Below, one piece after another: positions 6,853 through 8,460 of a stretch of DNA of 8,460 bases. This stretch comes from Bacillaceae bacterium (GTDB taxonomy: Bacteria > Bacillota > Bacilli > Bacillales_A > Planococcaceae). The translations under genes were made by a program, and so were the position numbers. The stretch spans positions 1 to 8,460 of the forward strand of contig JASLGI010000233.1 of the NCBI GenBank assembly GCA_030149685.1, written 5' to 3'. The notes below the pieces were generated by a model. That model saw only the letters and a list, made by a program, of their open reading frames with translations. It was not told the origin of the DNA and searched no databases. Position 1 is the stretch's first letter. Every line of letters starts with the position of its first letter.

Positions 6853-7452
6853 TTATTTATGTTTTGGATGGATCATAAACGATTGGACATGTACCTTTTT
6901 ATCAGGTTGTTGTTTTTTCTTTGTTTTGTTTGGAACGTTCAATGCTTGTGAAGGACGAAGATTTGGTAATACACCAAAATCTTTTTTCTCTAAATGGTGA
7001 ATATATTTATAGAGTGACGCAGCGTAACTGAGTTGTCTATGGATGATTGACCGTGATGCCGGAACAGAGAGTATCGTTTCATCGCTGAATTGAATATACG
7101 TCTGTTCTGTTTCTTCATCGTAAAAGAATCGAACGAAATGGTCGAATGAAATCCAATGGTTCGCTGCATTCGTCGCTGCTAAAATTGGGAAAAATAATAA
7201 CGGCTCCCAATGTGGATAATTGAATAAAGCGACGGGGCATTTTCGGTCGCATAAAATGTTTTTTCCCCAAAAATTCATCTCTTGTTGTAATTTATCCCCG
7301 TGGAGATGAAATAACGTATCGAACAATTTATGAGGAGAGAGTGGGAAAGTGAGTGAGTCGCCACCTTTAAAGTAAATAATACTTTCCTCTAGTTTTTGTT
7401 CAGATGGGAAAACAGCTAATGTTTCATCAGTAATCACTTCAGTAATATCCAC
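6853..7452 (-). CDS. comK: ComK family competence transcription factor
   Basis: ComK is the minor-groove-binding master activator of DNA uptake genes in Bacillus. The product is 199 aa (B. subtilis ComK is 192). By eye it aligns with ComK along much of its length: ITDETLAVFPSE (7-18) against VNGATIAVLPEE; PLLFFPILAATNAANHWIS (85-102hereabouts) against the ComK segment with FLFPTLSST and GWIS; then TYIQFSDETILSVP (118-131) against the segment with VTFSNGKTMELP. Near the end SFMIHPK matches the MecA-recognition region FMLYPK, but the roughly 15 residues that follow it in B. subtilis are absent. Residues 163-190 form a Lys/Gln-rich linker. The start is GTG with AAAGGAGG 7 nt upstream; no ATG competes. 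The gene converges on degU, its expected regulator. The family call is by recalled similarity; competence itself is inferred. Confidence 0.82.
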   Translation of the reverse strand: MDITEVITDETLAVFPSEQKLEESIIYFKGGDSLTFPLSPHKLFDTLFHLHGDKLQQEMNFWGKNILCDRKCPVALFNYPHWEPLLFFPILAATNAANHWISFDHFVRFFYDEETEQTYIQFSDETILSVPASRSIIHRQLSYAASLYKYIHHLEKKDFGVLPNLRPSQALNVPNKTKKKQQPDKKVHVQSFMIHPKHK

Positions 7453-7459
7453 TATGGAT

Positions 7460-7467
7460 CCTCCTTT
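7460..7467 (-). promoter_or_regulatory. Ribosome binding site supporting a GTG start for comK
   Basis: On the minus strand AAAGGAGG is followed by a 7-nt spacer and GTG (7450-7452). No ATG lies in this region in frame. A near-consensus site with the weaker GTG start may keep basal expression low, which is an inference. Confidence 0.8.
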
Positions 7468-7493
7468 AAATTGTAAAATAGTAATTCACTGAT

Positions 7494-7522
7494 AATTTAT
7501 CCGATTTTTAATAAGAATTCAA
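7494..7522 (-). promoter_or_regulatory. Candidate promoter of the comK-like gene
   Basis: On the minus strand TTGAAT (7517-7522) and TAAATT (7494-7499) are 17 nt apart. Each matches the sigma-A consensus at 4 of 6 positions, as expected for an activator-dependent promoter. The start would be near 7487, with a leader of about 35 nt. The region is AT-rich, so chance matches are likely. Confidence 0.4.
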
Positions 7523-7542
7523 GTAATGAAAGGGATTTTTAA

Positions 7543-7576
7543 AAAATAAGATTGTTTTTTAAAAAACATTTATTTT
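7543..7576. promoter_or_regulatory. Candidate ComK box pair (two AT-boxes, 8 bp apart)
   Basis: Two copies of the AAAA-N5-TTTT AT-box, each with one mismatch, lie at 7543-7555 (AAAA TAAGA TTGT) and 7564-7576 (AAAC ATTTA TTTT). The 8-bp gap is one of the spacings known for B. subtilis ComK boxes. The pair is centred about 72 nt upstream of the predicted comK start, a position that would fit autoactivation. The surrounding poly-A/T makes a chance match possible. Confidence 0.4.
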
Positions 7577-7589
7577 TTTGAGAAAAAAT

Positions 7590-7602
7590 GAACAAATTGT
7601 TC
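7590..7602. repeat. 13-bp perfect inverted repeat upstream of comK
   Basis: GAACAA and TTGTTC flank one central A. It is operator-like in size, lies between the hmoB terminator and the candidate ComK boxes, and has no T-run to be a terminator. The 5-base gap between GAAC and GTTC does not fit the Bacillus LexA site, which has 4. The binding protein, if any, is unknown. Confidence 0.35.
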
Positions 7603-7644
7603 TTTTCTATCGCCAAATTGATGAAAAACGTCGGCTCTTTCCAT

Positions 7645-7678
7645 AAAAAAAGTGTTGAGCATTTATTGCCCAACACTT
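7645..7678 (-). terminator. Rho-independent terminator of hmoB
   Basis: Reading the minus strand, AAGTGTTG (7671-7678) pairs with CAACACTT (7650-7657), with an inner GC/GC pair beyond one A-C mismatch. The run of T that follows is the complement of the A-run at 7645-7650. The stem starts 7 nt past the hmoB stop. Confidence 0.88.
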
Positions 7679-7685
7679 GTTTACA

Positions 7686-8216
7686 TTAGCGGTTTGCTCG
7701 TTCATACAATTCATCTATGTCGTTTTCACGTGTATGATACGTTTTTACATAAGAAGCACTTGAGAAAATGTGTGGCCCTTCAGAAGTTGCCGGTTTTTTA
7801 TCATGTGCTTTTTTAAATGCTTGTGATTCTTTCCACATTTCAAAGTAGCGGCGATCTGTCCATTCTGTTAAGACGATGTATGTATCGCCTGATAGCGGTT
7901 TGAGTAAACGGAATGCGACGAAACCTGCAAAGTCTTCTAAATTACTTTCACGGTTTTTGAAGTTATGTTCGAAAATCGGTTTTCCTTGGTCCGTCACTGG
8001 AATATGGTTTAAAACGAAAAATCCGACTTCTTCAAGCATTCCGATCGAATCGATGACACGATAGCTTCGTGGCGTAACGAACGAGCTTGATTTTCCCGTC
8101 GCTTCTTCAATTAACATCGTCTCTCCCGCACCAAAGGTCATGATGAGATTTTCATTATTTAAACGCGTTTTTTCTAAAAAGTCACGCGTTCCTACAGTAA
8201 AATGGATATAGCTCAT
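7686..8216 (-). CDS. hmoB: Heme-degrading monooxygenase HmoB (ABM domain, TRAP-like)
   Basis: HmoB-type enzymes bind heme and open its ring with oxygen and an electron donor, releasing iron in the cytoplasm. The product is 176 aa with no signal peptide. The N-terminal part (1-60) has the divergent half of the fold. The C-terminal ferredoxin-like ABM domain (about 65-160) has FFVLNHIPVT, GKPIFEHNFKNRE, GFVAFRLLKPLSGDTYIVLTEW and SASYVKTY. N70, W128 and H138 fall at the same numbers I recall as the active-site residues of B. subtilis HmoB (YhgC). Staphylococcal TRAP belongs to the same family, so some pipelines name it that way. The ATG has AAGGAGGA just upstream. It is divergent from hemE; the yhgC-hemE association is also known in Bacillus. 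It is monocistronic with its own terminator. Confidence 0.9.
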   Translation of the reverse strand: MSYIHFTVGTRDFLEKTRLNNENLIMTFGAGETMLIEEATGKSSSFVTPRSYRVIDSIGMLEEVGFFVLNHIPVTDQGKPIFEHNFKNRESNLEDFAGFVAFRLLKPLSGDTYIVLTEWTDRRYFEMWKESQAFKKAHDKKPATSEGPHIFSSASYVKTYHTRENDIDELYERANR

Positions 8217-8306
8217 AAAAATTCCTCCTTCAACCTAATCTTACCGTATGTTTTCCCTATTTGAAGGAAAATGAAACACAACTTTCTTTGAATGAAGCAC
8301 TTTTTT

Positions 8307-8335
8307 ATGACATTCATCTAAATCCCCTATACAAT
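8307..8335 (+). promoter_or_regulatory. Candidate sigma-A promoter for hemE
   Basis: ATGACA (8307-8312) and TACAAT (8330-8335) are 17 nt apart; each differs from consensus at one position. Transcription would start near 8342, giving a leader of about 78 nt before hemE. Confidence 0.6.
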
Positions 8336-8419
8336 AGAAGGGTGAACGATTATATTGAGTATCGAATGAGGGAAAAAATAATCGGAATACGAGTAGAGGA
8401 AAGTAGGGACTAAACATCA

Positions 8420-8460
8420 ATGACGAAATTTAATGATACGCTTTTACGTGCAGCAAAAGG
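8420..8460 (+). CDS. hemE: Uroporphyrinogen decarboxylase HemE (first 13 codons only)
   Basis: HemE decarboxylates uroporphyrinogen III to coproporphyrinogen III in heme synthesis. Only MTKFNDTLLRAAK and part of the next codon are in the window. This resembles the HemE start, which in B. subtilis reads FNETFLKAARGE after a few residues. An in-frame TAA at 8411-8413 rules out an earlier start; a weak GTAGGGA ribosome site ends about 10 nt upstream. The neighbouring divergent hmoB supports the call, since the two are neighbours in Bacillus. With so few residues the identity rests heavily on context. Confidence 0.7.
   Translation, partial: MTKFNDTLLRAAK

Noticed and set aside
7590..7602. LexA (SOS) box upstream of comK
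   Set aside because: GAAC and GTTC are separated by 5 bases, while the Bacillus site needs 4.
8342..8413. Short upstream frame (GTG at 8342, ATG at 8366, stop at 8411) before hemE
   Set aside because: It has no ribosome binding site, its composition is unremarkable, and an in-frame stop separates it from hemE; chance is the simpler explanation.
1..8460. A previously undescribed defence, mobile or biosynthetic system
   Set aside because: All genes seen fall in known core families; no toxin-antitoxin pair, nuclease, transposase or repeat array is present.

Overview
The window looks like chromosomal DNA from a low-GC Gram-positive bacterium of the Bacillales. The proteins are close to Bacillus subtilis DegS, DegU, YvyE, TagO, TagV, ComK and HmoB, the genes carry strong AGGAGG-type ribosome binding sites, and Rho-independent terminators are clear. 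Protein flavour and gene order suggest Exiguobacterium or a near relative. That is an impression from memory, not a search result. No mobile element, CRISPR array, rRNA or tRNA was seen, and no gap between genes exceeds 300 bases.

Left part (1-3872), export and cell wall. A truncated SecA-type ATPase gene runs leftward out of the window. Its motifs fit the accessory SecA2 of the Bacillus type better than housekeeping SecA. It is divergent from tagO, which starts wall teichoic acid or a related wall glycopolymer. tagO converges on an LCP-family ligase gene (tagV-like), which attaches such polymers to peptidoglycan. A near-perfect 46-nt palindrome between the two serves as a bidirectional terminator.

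Middle part (3955-6715), the classic yvyE / degS-degU divergon. yvyE (IMPACT family) reads left toward tagV, probably as one operon. degS (cytoplasmic histidine kinase) and degU (LuxR-type response regulator) read right and end at a strong terminator.

Right part (6806-8460). In place of the degV-comF genes that follow degU in B. subtilis, a divergent ComK homologue converges on degU. ComK is the master competence activator, and DegU primes comK transcription in B. subtilis. The ComK-like protein ends in a motif resembling the MecA/ClpC recognition element, and its upstream region holds a candidate ComK box pair. Then comes hmoB (heme monooxygenase, TRAP-like fold), divergent from the first 13 codons of hemE (heme biosynthesis).

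No wholly new system is evident. The points most worth attention are the degSU-comK neighbourhood with its putative autoregulatory and proteolytic signals, and the secA2-tagO pairing.
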